A DNA stretch of 64,000 nucleotides from Arthrobacter alpinus (GTDB lineage: Bacteria > Actinomycetota > Actinomycetes > Actinomycetales > Micrococcaceae), in assembly GCF_001294625.1 (NCBI RefSeq), contig NZ_CP012677.1, positions 1,488,001 through 1,552,000 of the forward strand, read 5' to 3'. Positions 18,798 through 28,090 of the stretch are shown here, one piece after another; the stretch's first letter is position 1, and each line of letters starts with the position of its first letter. Below the pieces are notes generated by a model that worked only from the letters and a program-made list of their open reading frames with translations, made no database searches and was not told the DNA's origin. The position numbers and the translations under genes are program-made.

Positions 18798-19568
18798 GTG
18801 AGCGAAGTCCAGCCAGTCCATCTCTCTGGCCCGGAACCTGACGAACGCACCCGTGACCGTGTCCTGACAACGGTTCTGGAACAGGGGCCCGTCAGCGCCG
18901 CGCAAATGGGTAAGTTGCTGGGCCTGACGCCTGCGGCGGTCCGCCGCCACTTGGACACGCTGTCCCGGCAGGGCGTCATCGAGGTCAAACTCATTAGCAA
19001 TTCCAAAACCGGTGCGGGCCGCCCGGCACGCCGGTACGTGGTCTCCAAGCAGGGCCAAAGCGAAATTGGCGACGATTACCTGGAAATCGCCAGCTTAGCC
19101 TTGGCTGAGATTGCCGACGTCCATGGGCAGGAGGCTGTCATCAAGTTCGCTGAACGCCGCTTCGCCAAAATGGAGGCCAAGTACCAGCCTCTCGTTGACG
19201 CCGCGGGAAGCGATGTCGCTGCCCGCTCCAAGGCACTCGCCGCAGCCTTGAACGCCGACCGTTTTGTGGCAACCTCCAACTCCCTGAACCCGGGCACCAC
19301 CATGGCGGCCGAACAGCTGTGCCAGGGGCACTGCCCCATTCAAGCGCTGGCCGCCACTTTCCCCGCATTCTGCGATGCCGAGACAGAAGTCTTTTCCAGG
19401 CTTCTGGGCGTCGACGTGCGCAGGCTCTCCACTTTGGCAAGTGGCGGGCACGTGTGCACCACCCATGTACCTACGGGGCGGGCGGTGGTTCGCAAACGCA
19501 GCAGCGTTTCCGTGAACCTGGCCTCCCCGTCGAAGAGAATTTCCAACCATCAGCAAGAAAGGCCGTGA
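18798..19568 (+). CDS. sufR: SufR, Fe-S-sensing repressor of the suf operon
   Basis: DeoR/ArsR-like winged-helix regulator that binds a [4Fe-4S] cluster and represses the suf operon when clusters are sufficient. Residues about 18-75 form the helix-turn-helix ([20 protein letters not shown]). Four cysteines, Cys175, Cys179, Cys192 and Cys220, give a C-x3-C-x12-C-x27-C pattern, which fits the ligand spacing I recall for mycobacterial SufR. The start at 18798 follows GGAGG. Its TGA overlaps the sufB ATG by one base, so regulator and first structural gene are translationally coupled. Length 256 residues. Confidence 0.93.
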   Translation: MSEVQPVHLSGPEPDERTRDRVLTTVLEQGPVSAAQMGKLLGLTPAAVRRHLDTLSRQGVIEVKLISNSKTGAGRPARRYVVSKQGQSEIGDDYLEIASLALAEIADVHGQEAVIKFAERRFAKMEAKYQPLVDAAGSDVAARSKALAAALNADRFVATSNSLNPGTTMAAEQLCQGHCPIQALAATFPAFCDAETEVFSRLLGVDVRRLSTLASGGHVCTTHVPTGRAVVRKRSSVSVNLASPSKRISNHQQERP

Positions 19569-21043
19569 TGACGGATCAATTAGCGCAGGATGTACTCGCG
19601 CATGGTGACGTGGCAGATGCCACCAACCACGACATCCTCGAAAGGAACCCGGAGCTGGAGGGCTTAGGTAACTATGCTTTCGGTTGGTCGGATAAGAACG
19701 CTGCCAGTGAGAACGCCCGCCGCGGCCTGAGTGAAGAGGTCGTCCGCGACATTTCCGCCAAAAAGGGTGAGCCGCAGTGGATGCTTGACCTGCGTTTGAA
19801 GGGCCTGAAGTACTTTGACCGCAAGCCCATGCCCACCTGGGGTGCAGATCTCTCCGGCATTGACTTTGACAATATCAAGTACTTTGTCCGCTCCACCGAG
19901 AAGCAAGCTACTACGTGGGAAGAGTTGCCGGAGGACATCCGCAACACCTACGAGAAGCTGGGCATCCCCGAGGCAGAGCGCAACCGCCTAGTCGGCGGCG
20001 TCACCGCCCAGTACGAGTCCGAGGTTGTCTACCACCAGATCCGCGAGGACCTGGAGGAGCAGGGCGTCATCTTCACAGACACCGACACCGCCTTGCGTGA
20101 ATACCCGGAAATCTTCCAGGAGTACTTCGGCACCATGATCCCGGTGGGCGATAACAAATTCGCGTCACTGAACACGGCTGTCTGGTCCGGCGGTTCGTTC
20201 GTCTACGTCCCTCCGGGCGTGCACGTGGAGATTCCGTTGCAGGCGTACTTCCGCATCAACACCGAGAACATGGGCCAGTTTGAGCGCACGCTCATCATCG
20301 CCGATGAAGGCAGCTACGTTCACTACATCGAAGGCTGCACGGCCCCGATCTACACTTCGGATTCCCTGCACTCTGCTGTTGTTGAGATCGTGGTGAAGAA
20401 GAACGCCCGCGTTCGCTACACCACCATCCAGAACTGGTCCAACAACGTATACAACCTGGTGACCAAGCGGGCCATCGCCCACGAAGGCGCCACCATGGAA
20501 TGGGTCGACGGTAACATCGGCTCCAAGGTCACCATGAAGTACCCGGCCGTTTACCTTGTTGGCGAGCACGCTAAGGGCGAGACACTGTCGGTGGCGTTTG
20601 CCGGCGAGGGCCAGCACCAGGACACCGGCTCCAAGATGGTCCACATTGCGCCGAACACGCAGTCCTCCATCATCTCCAAGTCGGTAGCACGCGGTGGCGG
20701 ACGGGCCGCCTACCGCGGCCTGGTCCAGATCCGCGAAGGCGCCACCCACTCGGCCAACACGGTACGTTGTGACGCACTGTTGGTGGACAACATCTCCCGC
20801 TCGGACACGTACCCTTACGTTGATGTTCGTGAAGACGATGTCTCCATGGGCCACGAGGCAACCGTGTCCAAGGTCAGTGAGGAGCAACTGTTCTACTTGC
20901 AGTCCCGCGGCATGCCCGAGGACGAGGCCATGGCCATGATTGTGCGCGGCTTCATCGAGCCGATCGCCAAGGAGCTTCCCATGGAATACGCGCTGGAACT
21001 AAACCGTTTGATTGAACTGCAGATGGAAGGGGCCGTCGGCTAA
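19568..21043 (+). CDS. sufB: Fe-S cluster assembly protein SufB
   Basis: Scaffold subunit of the SufBCD complex on which Fe-S clusters are built. I start it at the ATG at 19568, which overlaps the sufR stop (TGATG) and gives [14 protein letters not shown]; 83 further upstream codons are open but lie within sufR. The 491-residue product carries the conserved beta-helix core, with [20 protein letters not shown] and [17 protein letters not shown] near the C-terminus. No intein is present, unlike mycobacterial SufB. sufD begins immediately after its stop. Confidence 0.97.
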   Translation: MTDQLAQDVLAHGDVADATNHDILERNPELEGLGNYAFGWSDKNAASENARRGLSEEVVRDISAKKGEPQWMLDLRLKGLKYFDRKPMPTWGADLSGIDFDNIKYFVRSTEKQATTWEELPEDIRNTYEKLGIPEAERNRLVGGVTAQYESEVVYHQIREDLEEQGVIFTDTDTALREYPEIFQEYFGTMIPVGDNKFASLNTAVWSGGSFVYVPPGVHVEIPLQAYFRINTENMGQFERTLIIADEGSYVHYIEGCTAPIYTSDSLHSAVVEIVVKKNARVRYTTIQNWSNNVYNLVTKRAIAHEGATMEWVDGNIGSKVTMKYPAVYLVGEHAKGETLSVAFAGEGQHQDTGSKMVHIAPNTQSSIISKSVARGGGRAAYRGLVQIREGATHSANTVRCDALLVDNISRSDTYPYVDVREDDVSMGHEATVSKVSEEQLFYLQSRGMPEDEAMAMIVRGFIEPIAKELPMEYALELNRLIELQMEGAVG

Positions 21044-22360
21044 ATGACCGAGCTCACGCAAGAACACGCAACAGACACAAAGGTTTGGTCCCAGGGCTTC
21101 ATCAAGGGAATGACGGAGGAAGGCGAGAGCCTTTCCGAGATCAACCCCGAGTCGGGTCCGCTGGGCGGCAGTGCCGCCAAGGCGCACAGCCATGGTGGCG
21201 ACAGCCACGGCGGCGGCGTCGGCGTCCCAGACAGCTCACGCGCCGGCCGTTTGACCTCCTACAAGCTCGCTGACTTCCCGGCCATCACAGGCCGTGAAGA
21301 GGACTGGCGCTTCACCCCGCTTAAACGCCTGCGCGGCCTTGACCGGGTTGGCATTAAGGGTCAGGAACTATCCGGGGCAGCACCGTCCGTGGAAATCTCC
21401 AAGCCCGACGCCGTGACGGTTGAGACCGTGGGCCGCGACGACGCTCGCATTGGCTCGGCTGGCATCCCCGAGGACCGTGTTGCCGCGGCCGCGTGGGAGA
21501 ACTTCGCTACAGCCACTGTTGTCACCCTGCCCGAGGAATTCCTTGGCACCGACGACGACGTCACAACGTTGACGCTGACCGGCGCGGGGGATACCCCGGC
21601 AGCCGCGCACATCATTGTGCACGCCAAGAAGTTCGCCACCGGAGTTGTGGTCCTTGACCACCGCGGCAGCGCGGTGCTGAGCGAAAACGTTGAAGTGCTG
21701 GTTGAGGACGGTGCCAACTTGACCGTTGTCAGCATCCAGGACTGGGACCAGGACGCCGTGCACGCCAGCGCCCAGCACATTTCGGTGGGTCGTGACGCGA
21801 AAGTCAAGCACGTTGTCGTCAACCTTGGCGGAAACTTGCTGCGCACCACGCCGTCGGCCCGCTACACCGGAACCGGTGGTGAGGTCGAAATGTACGGCCT
21901 GTACTTTGCCGACGCCGGCCAGCACCTGGAGCAGCGCCTGTTCGTTGACCACTCCACGAAGAACTGCAAGTCCCGCGTCACGTACAAGGGCGCCTTGCAA
22001 GGTGACGGCGCACACGCTGTCTGGATTGGCGATGTGCTGATCCGCAAGCAGGCCGAGGGCACCGACACGTATGAGATGAACCGCAACTTGATCCTGACCC
22101 AGGGTGCGCGCGCCGACTCCGTGCCGAACCTTGAAATTGAGACGGGGATGATCGAAGGCGCCGGCCACGCAAGTGCCACCGGCCGTTTTGATGACGAGCA
22201 GCTGTTTTACCTGCAGGCTCGCGGCATTGAAGAAAGCATTGCCCGCCGTCTGGTGGTGCGCGGTTTCCTCAACGAGGTCATCCAGCACATCAAGGTTCCG
22301 GCCCTGGAAGAGCGCTTGCGCGACTCTGTGGAACGCGAACTGGCGGCAGGCTCACTGTAA
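21044..22360 (+). CDS. sufD: Fe-S cluster assembly protein SufD
   Basis: Partner of SufB in the SufBC2D scaffold, needed for iron acquisition. The 438-residue product has the SufD beta-helix with VTYKGALQGDGAHAVWIGDV and the C-terminal RGIEESIARRLVVRGFLNEVI. A His/Gly-rich N-terminal stretch (about residues 45-65, AHSHGGDSHGGG) precedes the conserved domain and might bind metal. It starts on the base after the sufB stop and its TAA overlaps the next ATG by one base. Confidence 0.96.
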   Translation: MTELTQEHATDTKVWSQGFIKGMTEEGESLSEINPESGPLGGSAAKAHSHGGDSHGGGVGVPDSSRAGRLTSYKLADFPAITGREEDWRFTPLKRLRGLDRVGIKGQELSGAAPSVEISKPDAVTVETVGRDDARIGSAGIPEDRVAAAAWENFATATVVTLPEEFLGTDDDVTTLTLTGAGDTPAAAHIIVHAKKFATGVVVLDHRGSAVLSENVEVLVEDGANLTVVSIQDWDQDAVHASAQHISVGRDAKVKHVVVNLGGNLLRTTPSARYTGTGGEVEMYGLYFADAGQHLEQRLFVDHSTKNCKSRVTYKGALQGDGAHAVWIGDVLIRKQAEGTDTYEMNRNLILTQGARADSVPNLEIETGMIEGAGHASATGRFDDEQLFYLQARGIEESIARRLVVRGFLNEVIQHIKVPALEERLRDSVERELAAGSL

Positions 22361-22716
22361 TGGCCGATTCCTCCACACCCGCCGGCGTCGTTGTCTGCCA
22401 GGACGAGGACGTGCAGGTCAAGTCCGCCTTGCTGGTTGAGGTTGACGACTTGCCCGTCGCAATTGTCAGGGATTCGCACGGGGTCCTGCACGCCATTGGC
22501 GACACCTGCTCCCATGCGGATATTTCGCTGAGCGAGGGCGACGTGGAGGAGGGCACCATCGAATGCTGGGCGCACGGCAGCTCGTTTGACCTATCAACAG
22601 GTGAACCGCTGACCTTGCCCGCGTTTGAACCGGTTCCCGTCTTTGCCTTGAGCGTTCACGGCACCGACGTCTACGTGGACGTCACCAACATTCTTAACGG
22701 CGTCAGCCCGCAGTAG
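22360..22716 (+). CDS. Rieske-type [2Fe-2S] ferredoxin in the suf operon
   Basis: A 118-residue soluble Rieske protein resembling the ferredoxin subunit of ring-hydroxylating dioxygenases. The cluster ligands are Cys50-x-His52 (CSH) and Cys69-x2-His72 (CWAH). It is encoded between sufD and sufC, overlapping sufD by one base, a placement seen in other actinobacterial suf operons. Its electron partner is unknown; a role in reducing power for cluster assembly is an inference from context. Confidence 0.9.
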   Translation: MADSSTPAGVVVCQDEDVQVKSALLVEVDDLPVAIVRDSHGVLHAIGDTCSHADISLSEGDVEEGTIECWAHGSSFDLSTGEPLTLPAFEPVPVFALSVHGTDVYVDVTNILNGVSPQ

Positions 22717-22754
22717 CGGCACGCGCACACAAACTTTTTAGGAGAAAATAGAGT

Positions 22755-23522
22755 ATGTCTACTCTGGAAATCAAGGACCTGCACGTGAGTATCGTCACCG
22801 ATCAGGGTGTCAAGGCGATCCTCAAGGGCGTCACCTTGACCATCAACACCGGTGAAACCCACGCCATCATGGGCCCCAACGGTTCCGGCAAGTCCACGCT
22901 GGCAGCCACGATCGCCGGCCACCCGCGCTACACCGTGGACAGCGGCTCCATCACCCTCGACGGCGAAGACGTCCTGGCGATGAGCGTTGACCAGCGTGCC
23001 CGCGCCGGCTTGTTCCTGGCCATGCAGTACCCCGTGGAAATCCCGGGCGTCACCATGACCAACTTCTTGCGCACCGCCAAGACAGCCATCGACGGTGAAG
23101 CCCCCAAGCTGCGCACCTGGACCAAGGATGTCAAGGCCGCCATGGCGCAACTGCGCATCGAGCCGGAGTTCGCTGAGCGCAATGTCAACGAAGGCTTCTC
23201 CGGCGGCGAGAAGAAGCGCCACGAGATCCTCCAGCTGGAATTGCTCAACCCTAAGTTCGCCATCCTGGATGAGACTGACTCCGGTCTTGACGTGGACGCG
23301 TTGAAGGTCGTCTCCGAGGGTGTCAACCGCACCATCGAAGCCGGTGGCCTGGGCACCATGCTCATCACCCACTACACGCGCATCCTGCGCTACATCAAAC
23401 CCGACTTCGTGCACGTGTTTGTCGATGGCGCCATCGCCGAACAAGGTGGCCCGGAATTGGCTGACCGCCTGGAGGCAGAAGGCTACGACCGCTTCCAGGT
23501 CGAGGAAACGGCCACGGCCTAG
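22755..23522 (+). CDS. sufC: Fe-S assembly ATPase SufC
   Basis: ABC-type ATPase that drives conformational change of SufBD. Walker A GPNGSGKSTLA near residue 40, signature FSGGEKKRHEILQLELL, and Walker B FAILDETDSGLD are intact; the DETDSGLD form is typical of SufC. The 255-residue length is standard. AGGAG stands nine bases before the ATG at 22755. It lies in the same operon, 38 bases after the Rieske gene. Confidence 0.97.
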   Translation: MSTLEIKDLHVSIVTDQGVKAILKGVTLTINTGETHAIMGPNGSGKSTLAATIAGHPRYTVDSGSITLDGEDVLAMSVDQRARAGLFLAMQYPVEIPGVTMTNFLRTAKTAIDGEAPKLRTWTKDVKAAMAQLRIEPEFAERNVNEGFSGGEKKRHEILQLELLNPKFAILDETDSGLDVDALKVVSEGVNRTIEAGGLGTMLITHYTRILRYIKPDFVHVFVDGAIAEQGGPELADRLEAEGYDRFQVEETATA

Positions 23523-23562
23523 CCAACAGCCCTTTTCAATATCGAAAAGTGAAGAAGGAATC

Positions 23563-23913
23563 ATGACTGACATCAGTGAAACAAGCGCCGCTGTGGCGGG
23601 TGCACAGACTGACCTCGAAGACGTTGAGGAAGCCCTCAAGGACGTCATCGACCCCGAGCTGGGTGTCAACATCGTCGACCTCGGGCTGCTGTACGGCATG
23701 CGCTACGGCGAAGACGGCGCTTTGCTCCTTGACATGACATTGACCACGGCGGCATGCCCGTTGCAGGATGTCATTGAGGAACAAGTTGAAAACTCCCTCA
23801 GTCCCATCGTGGACGAGTGGCGGATCAACTGGGTGTGGATGCCGCCGTGGGGTCCGGAAAAGATCACGGACGACGGCCGTGACCAGATGCGAGCCCTCGG
23901 CTTCAACATCTAA
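23563..23913 (+). CDS. sufT: SufT-like metal-sulfur cluster assembly factor (DUF59/MIP18 family)
   Basis: DUF59/PaaD-like protein that helps mature Fe-S proteins. I choose the ATG at 23563, behind GAAGGAA, giving 116 residues; upstream codons are open only because they overlap sufC. The core DVIDPELGVNIVDLGLLYG (from about residue 27) and DMTLTTAACPLQDVIEEQV, with the conserved cysteine, are present. It closes the suf operon and is followed by a strong terminator. No cysteine desulfurase or SufU gene lies between it and sufC. Confidence 0.92.
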   Translation: MTDISETSAAVAGAQTDLEDVEEALKDVIDPELGVNIVDLGLLYGMRYGEDGALLLDMTLTTAACPLQDVIEEQVENSLSPIVDEWRINWVWMPPWGPEKITDDGRDQMRALGFNI

Positions 23914-23944
23914 ACGCGCCACCGTCTGCCAACGGCACCCTGAA

Positions 23945-23989
23945 CGCCCGGTACGAAACCTGAAAGGGTTTCTTGTACCGGGCGTTTTT
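23945..23989 (+). terminator. Intrinsic terminator of the suf operon
   Basis: CGCCCGGTAC (from 23945) pairs with GTACCGGGCG (ending 23984), extended by AAACC/GGGTTT pairs, then five T. It lies 31 bases after the sufT stop. Confidence 0.85.
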
Positions 23990-24047
23990 GTGCGGGGGTT
24001 TTGTAGGGGATGCCGGTTCCGGCACGGTGTCGTTTACGATGAAAGCC

Positions 24048-25526
24048 ATGCCATTCATCAACCAGCTCCAGCACTGGGCCGCCGCCCGCCCGCACCGGCC
24101 CGCCGTCGTCGTCGGCACCGAATCACTGGACTTTGCGGCGCTCCGGGACGGTGCCGCCGGCATGGGGCATGGGGACCGCACCCTGACCATCATCGACCGG
24201 CACGCCAGCACGGCCCTGGCCGTGGAGTTCTGTGCCGCCGTGGCCGGAGGCGGGGTTGCCGCGGTGCTGGAGAGCACCTGGCCGGCAGCCTTGCGCGCGT
24301 CCATCGCCGCGCAGGCCTCGTCCTGGGCCATGACGCTGCCCACACCAGTACCTTCTGACATGGGCTTCTTCGACGGGCCACCGGATTCCACTTTCCTGCT
24401 GGGGCTCTCCTCCGGCACCAGCGGGCTACCCAAGGCGTTCACCCGCTCACGGGAATCCTGGCGCGCATCATTTGTGCACAGCGTGGACTACTTTGGCCTG
24501 GCTGAAGGCTGCATCACTCTGGCACCGGGTCCCATGGCGGCCAGCATGAACCTCTACGCGCTCGGTGAGGCCATCCACTCCGGCACCACCTTCGTGGCCC
24601 TGCCGTCCTTCAGCCCCGACGCCGCACTGGCCGCAATCATGCACCATGCCGTCACCCGGCTGGTGCTGGTCCCCTCGGTCCTGGGGTTGCTGGCCCGGCG
24701 TGGCCTGGAGAGCGGGCGGGGGCCCGGGTCGCTCACTTCCATCGTCTGTGCCGGTTCCGCCCTGCCGGATACCATCCTGGAGCAGGCCCGCCGCTGGGCG
24801 CCGAACGCCCGGATTGACTTCTACTACGGGGCCTCAGAGCTGGGCTTTGTTGCTGCCACCCGCGGCACGGAACCGGCGGACGCCGCGCCGCGGACGGATT
24901 CCACGACGGTTGAATCCTGGGGCGCTCCCGCTGCCGGCCGGGCGTTTCCTGGTGCCGAGCTTGCCGTCCTGGGCCCTACGGGCGCCCTGCTTGGCCTTGA
25001 GGAGATCGGCAGCGTCTATGTCAGAAGCCCCTATGTCAGCAACGGCTATGCCTGGGGCGATGACGGCCTGTCCTTTAGTGCGGCGACCAGCGGGAACCAG
25101 GATGCCGTCCAGCGGTCCGGGCAGTGGTTTACGGTCCATGACCAGGGTTACCTCCGCGGCGACGGCGTGCTCCACCTCGTGGGGCGCGCCCAGGACATGG
25201 TCATAACCAGCGGCAGCAATGTGTACCCCCAACAGGTCGAGCAGGCCTTGGAGGGACACCCGGCAGACGGCACAGTGGTAGTCACGGGCATCGCCGATCC
25301 CATCCGTGGACAGCGGCTGGTGGCCGGCCTGGTAGCAGGGACCCTGCCCATGGATGATTTTCTTCGCGCCTGCCGGGAACGAGCCGCGCGCCTGCCCGCA
25401 CACCAACGGCCCACCCTGTACTTTGCGCTGTCCAGATCGCCCCTGAGCGCTGGCGGCAAACCCAGCAGGACCCTGCTGCGTGAGTGGATCACTGCGAAAG
25501 GCGCCCATGCGCAACGAATCTACTGA
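24048..25526 (+). CDS. AMP-forming acyl-CoA synthetase/ligase (ANL superfamily)
   Basis: Activates a carboxylic acid as an acyl-adenylate and then a thioester. The 492-residue protein has the P-loop SSGTSGLPK near residue 124, DFYYGASELGF (A5), DQGYLRGDG (A7), GRAQDMVITSGSNVYP (A8 hinge) and a C-terminal GGKPSR with the A10 lysine. At under 500 residues it is shorter than typical FadD. Starts at 24039 and 24048 are both possible. The acid cannot be predicted. It overlaps the next gene, a thiolase, by 20 bases, and the pair converges on the biotin transporter operon. Confidence 0.88.
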   Translation: MPFINQLQHWAAARPHRPAVVVGTESLDFAALRDGAAGMGHGDRTLTIIDRHASTALAVEFCAAVAGGGVAAVLESTWPAALRASIAAQASSWAMTLPTPVPSDMGFFDGPPDSTFLLGLSSGTSGLPKAFTRSRESWRASFVHSVDYFGLAEGCITLAPGPMAASMNLYALGEAIHSGTTFVALPSFSPDAALAAIMHHAVTRLVLVPSVLGLLARRGLESGRGPGSLTSIVCAGSALPDTILEQARRWAPNARIDFYYGASELGFVAATRGTEPADAAPRTDSTTVESWGAPAAGRAFPGAELAVLGPTGALLGLEEIGSVYVRSPYVSNGYAWGDDGLSFSAATSGNQDAVQRSGQWFTVHDQGYLRGDGVLHLVGRAQDMVITSGSNVYPQQVEQALEGHPADGTVVVTGIADPIRGQRLVAGLVAGTLPMDDFLRACRERAARLPAHQRPTLYFALSRSPLSAGGKPSRTLLREWITAKGAHAQRIY

Positions 25527-26697
25527 CCCTGGACGTCTCGGTGCGGACAGGACCGCTGTTGTCATAGCCGCCATGCGGCTGCCCACGGCCAAAGCCGGAG
25601 GCGCCTACAAGGGTATCCGTGCCCACGAGCTGGCCGCCCCTCTCCTGCAGGCGGTGCTGGCCGACGTCGGACTTTCCGCGCACCAGGTCCAGGACGTCAT
25701 CTTGGGCAATGCCACAGGAGGAGGCGGCAACGTCGCAAGGTTGGCTGCACTGACGGCCGGATTCCCGGCGCACGTGCCGGGCCTGACCGTTGACAGGCAG
25801 TGCGGCTCGGGCCTGGAGGCCATTGTGCTGGCGTGCCGTCTCATCCAGGCCGGCGCAGGACACACATATCTTGCCGGGGGCGTGGAGAGCATCAGCACGG
25901 CGCCGGCACGCGCTCACCGGCACGCCGACGGCTCGCTGGAGTTCTATGACAGGGCACAGTTTGCACCGCTGGCTGAGGGGGACCCTGACGCCGGTGTGGC
26001 CGCCGAGAACGTCGCCTCCCGGTACGCCATCAGCCGGGAGCGCCAGGATGCTTACGCTCTGGACAGCCACCACCGGGCAGGGCTGGCTGCTAGGTCAGGC
26101 AGATTTACCCGCGAACTTGTCCCGCTGGCGGGGCTTGTCGAAGATGCAGGCCTGCACAGGAAGCTCACCGGCTCGTTGCTGGCCCGGTTCCCGGCAGCCT
26201 TCGTTGCCGGCGGGACTGTGACAGCCGGGAATTCGTGTCAGAACAGCGACGGGGCAGGCGCCGTGGTAGTCACCACGTTGGCGAGGGCCCGCGATCTAGC
26301 CGGGGATGGGCTGATTTTCCGCGACAGCGCCACGGCCGGCAACGACCCCACACTGATGGGGGTGGGTGCCGCCTACTCCACACGCACGTTGTGGCAGCGC
26401 ACGTTGTGGCAGCGCACCGGGCCCGGCAGCGACGTCGGGTTGGTGGAGTTTAACGAGGCCTTCGCCGCGCAGGTCCTGGCGGTCGCGGACCTGCTCGAGC
26501 TTGACCCCGCCGAGTTCAACCGCGACGGCGGCGCCCTAGCCCTGGGGCACCCCTACGGAGCGTCCGGGGCTATCTCGGTGGTCCGGCTGCTGGCCCAGGC
26601 ACGTGTGCGGGCGGAACCGGATCTGCCCGCGCTGGCCATGATCAGCGTGGCCGGTGGAATGGGGATCTCCGCCGGCTTCAGCTGGGAAAATCTCTGA
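25507..26697 (+). CDS. Thiolase-family protein with Ser in place of the second catalytic Cys
   Basis: Thiolases condense or cleave acyl-CoA thioesters. The 396-residue protein has nucleophile Cys99 (RQCGSGLEAI) and His348 (GHPYGASGA), but the C-terminal block reads ISVAGGMGIS, placing Ser380 where the general-base cysteine of CxGGGMG normally stands. Catalysis may therefore be altered. A 15-base exact tandem duplication at 26386-26415 inserts five extra residues (TLWQR twice). I use the ATG at 25507, within the end of the upstream ligase gene. Translational coupling with that ligase suggests one pathway. Confidence 0.85.
   Translation: MRNESTDPGRLGADRTAVVIAAMRLPTAKAGGAYKGIRAHELAAPLLQAVLADVGLSAHQVQDVILGNATGGGGNVARLAALTAGFPAHVPGLTVDRQCGSGLEAIVLACRLIQAGAGHTYLAGGVESISTAPARAHRHADGSLEFYDRAQFAPLAEGDPDAGVAAENVASRYAISRERQDAYALDSHHRAGLAARSGRFTRELVPLAGLVEDAGLHRKLTGSLLARFPAAFVAGGTVTAGNSCQNSDGAGAVVVTTLARARDLAGDGLIFRDSATAGNDPTLMGVGAAYSTRTLWQRTLWQRTGPGSDVGLVEFNEAFAAQVLAVADLLELDPAEFNRDGGALALGHPYGASGAISVVRLLAQARVRAEPDLPALAMISVAGGMGISAGFSWENL
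26386..26415 (+). repeat. 15-bp exact tandem duplication inside the thiolase gene
   Basis: ACGTTGTGGCAGCGC occurs twice head to tail (26386-26400, 26401-26415), encoding TLWQR-TLWQR in frame in a surface-loop region before the NEAFAAQV block. It looks like a recent slippage event that kept the frame. Confidence 0.85.
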
Positions 26698-26720
26698 TTG
26701 TCTTCGGAGGAGGCGTGGGG

Positions 26721-27371
26721 CTAGTTTTCGTCCAGTTCGGAATCGCCAAGTCCCCTCGCCGCCAACGCTTCGCCGGTGGCGCGCGCATATCCCACAGTGG
26801 CGATCATCACAGGGAGGGTGCGGGCCAGAAGGTTGCGTTCCAAGCCGCGGGCGCGGGCGGCGTCACGGACGTCGCTAAAGGCGCCGATAACAAAGGGAAT
26901 GCTGCGCAGCATCAGTGCCACCGTCAGCGAAAACCGTTCAGGGTCTGCGCCAAACCGCTCCAGCGGGGCCACCATGGCGGCCAGTCCGTCCAGGAGTTCG
27001 TCAACGGGTGTGGTGGCCGTGAGGATATTGGAGGCGAGGACGGTGGCAACAATGGCGGCCACCACTTGCCACGCCACCAGCGCCCCGAAACTCCACCACT
27101 GGTAGGCGCCGATGAGCACCAGGAAAATTGACATTAGCCGGATGGCCCGCCACAGCCGGCCCCACCCCAGACCCGCCACCGTGTGCGAGATAATCACCAA
27201 CAGCAGGACCGCCGTGTTGACCCACGCGGCGACACTAGCAGAAAGGATAGGGGAGGCCAGGGCCAGAACGGCCACCAAAAGCAGCAGCACCGCCTTGCGC
27301 CACAGGGGCATTTTGTGAAAGGGGGAGGAGCCTGACACATAGCCGGCCACCAGGTGCGCATGCCCGCGCAT
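26721..27371 (-). CDS. bioN: ECF transporter transmembrane subunit (BioN/EcfT)
   Basis: Integral membrane coupling subunit of an energy-coupling-factor vitamin importer. The 216-residue protein has about five hydrophobic helices and two coupling motifs, AARARGLERN and ALAARGLGDSE near the C-terminus, that engage the ATPase. Its ATG overlaps the ATPase stop by one base (TGATG). With a dedicated ATPase and a BioY substrate subunit in the same operon, it is read as BioN of a BioMNY biotin importer. Confidence 0.9.
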   Translation of the reverse strand: MRGHAHLVAGYVSGSSPFHKMPLWRKAVLLLLVAVLALASPILSASVAAWVNTAVLLLVIISHTVAGLGWGRLWRAIRLMSIFLVLIGAYQWWSFGALVAWQVVAAIVATVLASNILTATTPVDELLDGLAAMVAPLERFGADPERFSLTVALMLRSIPFVIGAFSDVRDAARARGLERNLLARTLPVMIATVGYARATGEALAARGLGDSELDEN

Positions 27372-28090
27372 CAGCCCACCAGTGCCCGGTACCTGGCCAC
27401 AGCTTCGGCGGGCTCGCCGTCGTAGGCAACGCCGCCGTCGTCAATCACCAGGACACGTTCAAAAGTGGTAGCAAGGGAGAGGTCATGGGTGGACATGATG
27501 ATTTGCTGGGGCAACACGGACAGGCGCTCGCGAAGCCGCCTGGTGTTGCGTAAATCCAGCAGCGTCGAGGGCTCGTCCAGCACCAGTATTGAAGGGTCAA
27601 CGGCCAGCACGGTGGCCAGGGCCACCAGTTGGCGTTCCCCTCCCGAAAGCTCGTACACACTGTTCTCTCCAAGATGCCCCAGCCCATAGCTGGCCAAAAT
27701 GGCTCCCGCCCTGGACCGCCGCTGGTTCTTGGGCAGCTTGAGCCGACGCAGGGAGAGCTCCACATCCTCCATGGGGGTGGGCATGACCAGCTGAGAGAGG
27801 GGATCGGTGAAGACAAATCCGACGCTTCGACGTACGGCCGCGCCTCCGGTTACGGTGTCATGGCCGTTCACCATGACAGTGCCGGAGGAGGGCAGGACCA
27901 GGCCATTTAGTAGTCGCAGGAAGGTGGACTTCCCTGAACCGTTAGCACCGATCACGGCGATGCGCTGCTCGGAAAGGGTCAGTGTCAAGGGGCGCAAAAT
28001 GACTTTACCGGGGCCAGTGGGCCCATCAGCGGGCACAATGCTAACGCCGGCCGATTCCAAAACTATGGAGTTTTTTGTGTCGGTGGTCAA
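27371..28090 (-). CDS. bioM: ECF transporter ATPase (BioM/EcfA)
   Basis: ATP-binding subunit powering biotin uptake. Walker A GANGSGKSTFLRL, signature ELSGGERQLVALATVL and Walker B ILVLDEPSTLLDLRN are intact. I propose the TTG at 28090, which overlaps the bioY stop (TTGA) and gives 239 residues; the ATG at 28162 would add 24 Arg/Pro-rich residues encoded inside bioY and unlike the family. Neither has a clear ribosome-binding site. Middle gene of a coupled bioY-bioM-bioN operon. Confidence 0.88.
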   Translation of the reverse strand: MTTDTKNSIVLESAGVSIVPADGPTGPGKVILRPLTLTLSEQRIAVIGANGSGKSTFLRLLNGLVLPSSGTVMVNGHDTVTGGAAVRRSVGFVFTDPLSQLVMPTPMEDVELSLRRLKLPKNQRRSRAGAILASYGLGHLGENSVYELSGGERQLVALATVLAVDPSILVLDEPSTLLDLRNTRRLRERLSVLPQQIIMSTHDLSLATTFERVLVIDDGGVAYDGEPAEAVARYRALVG

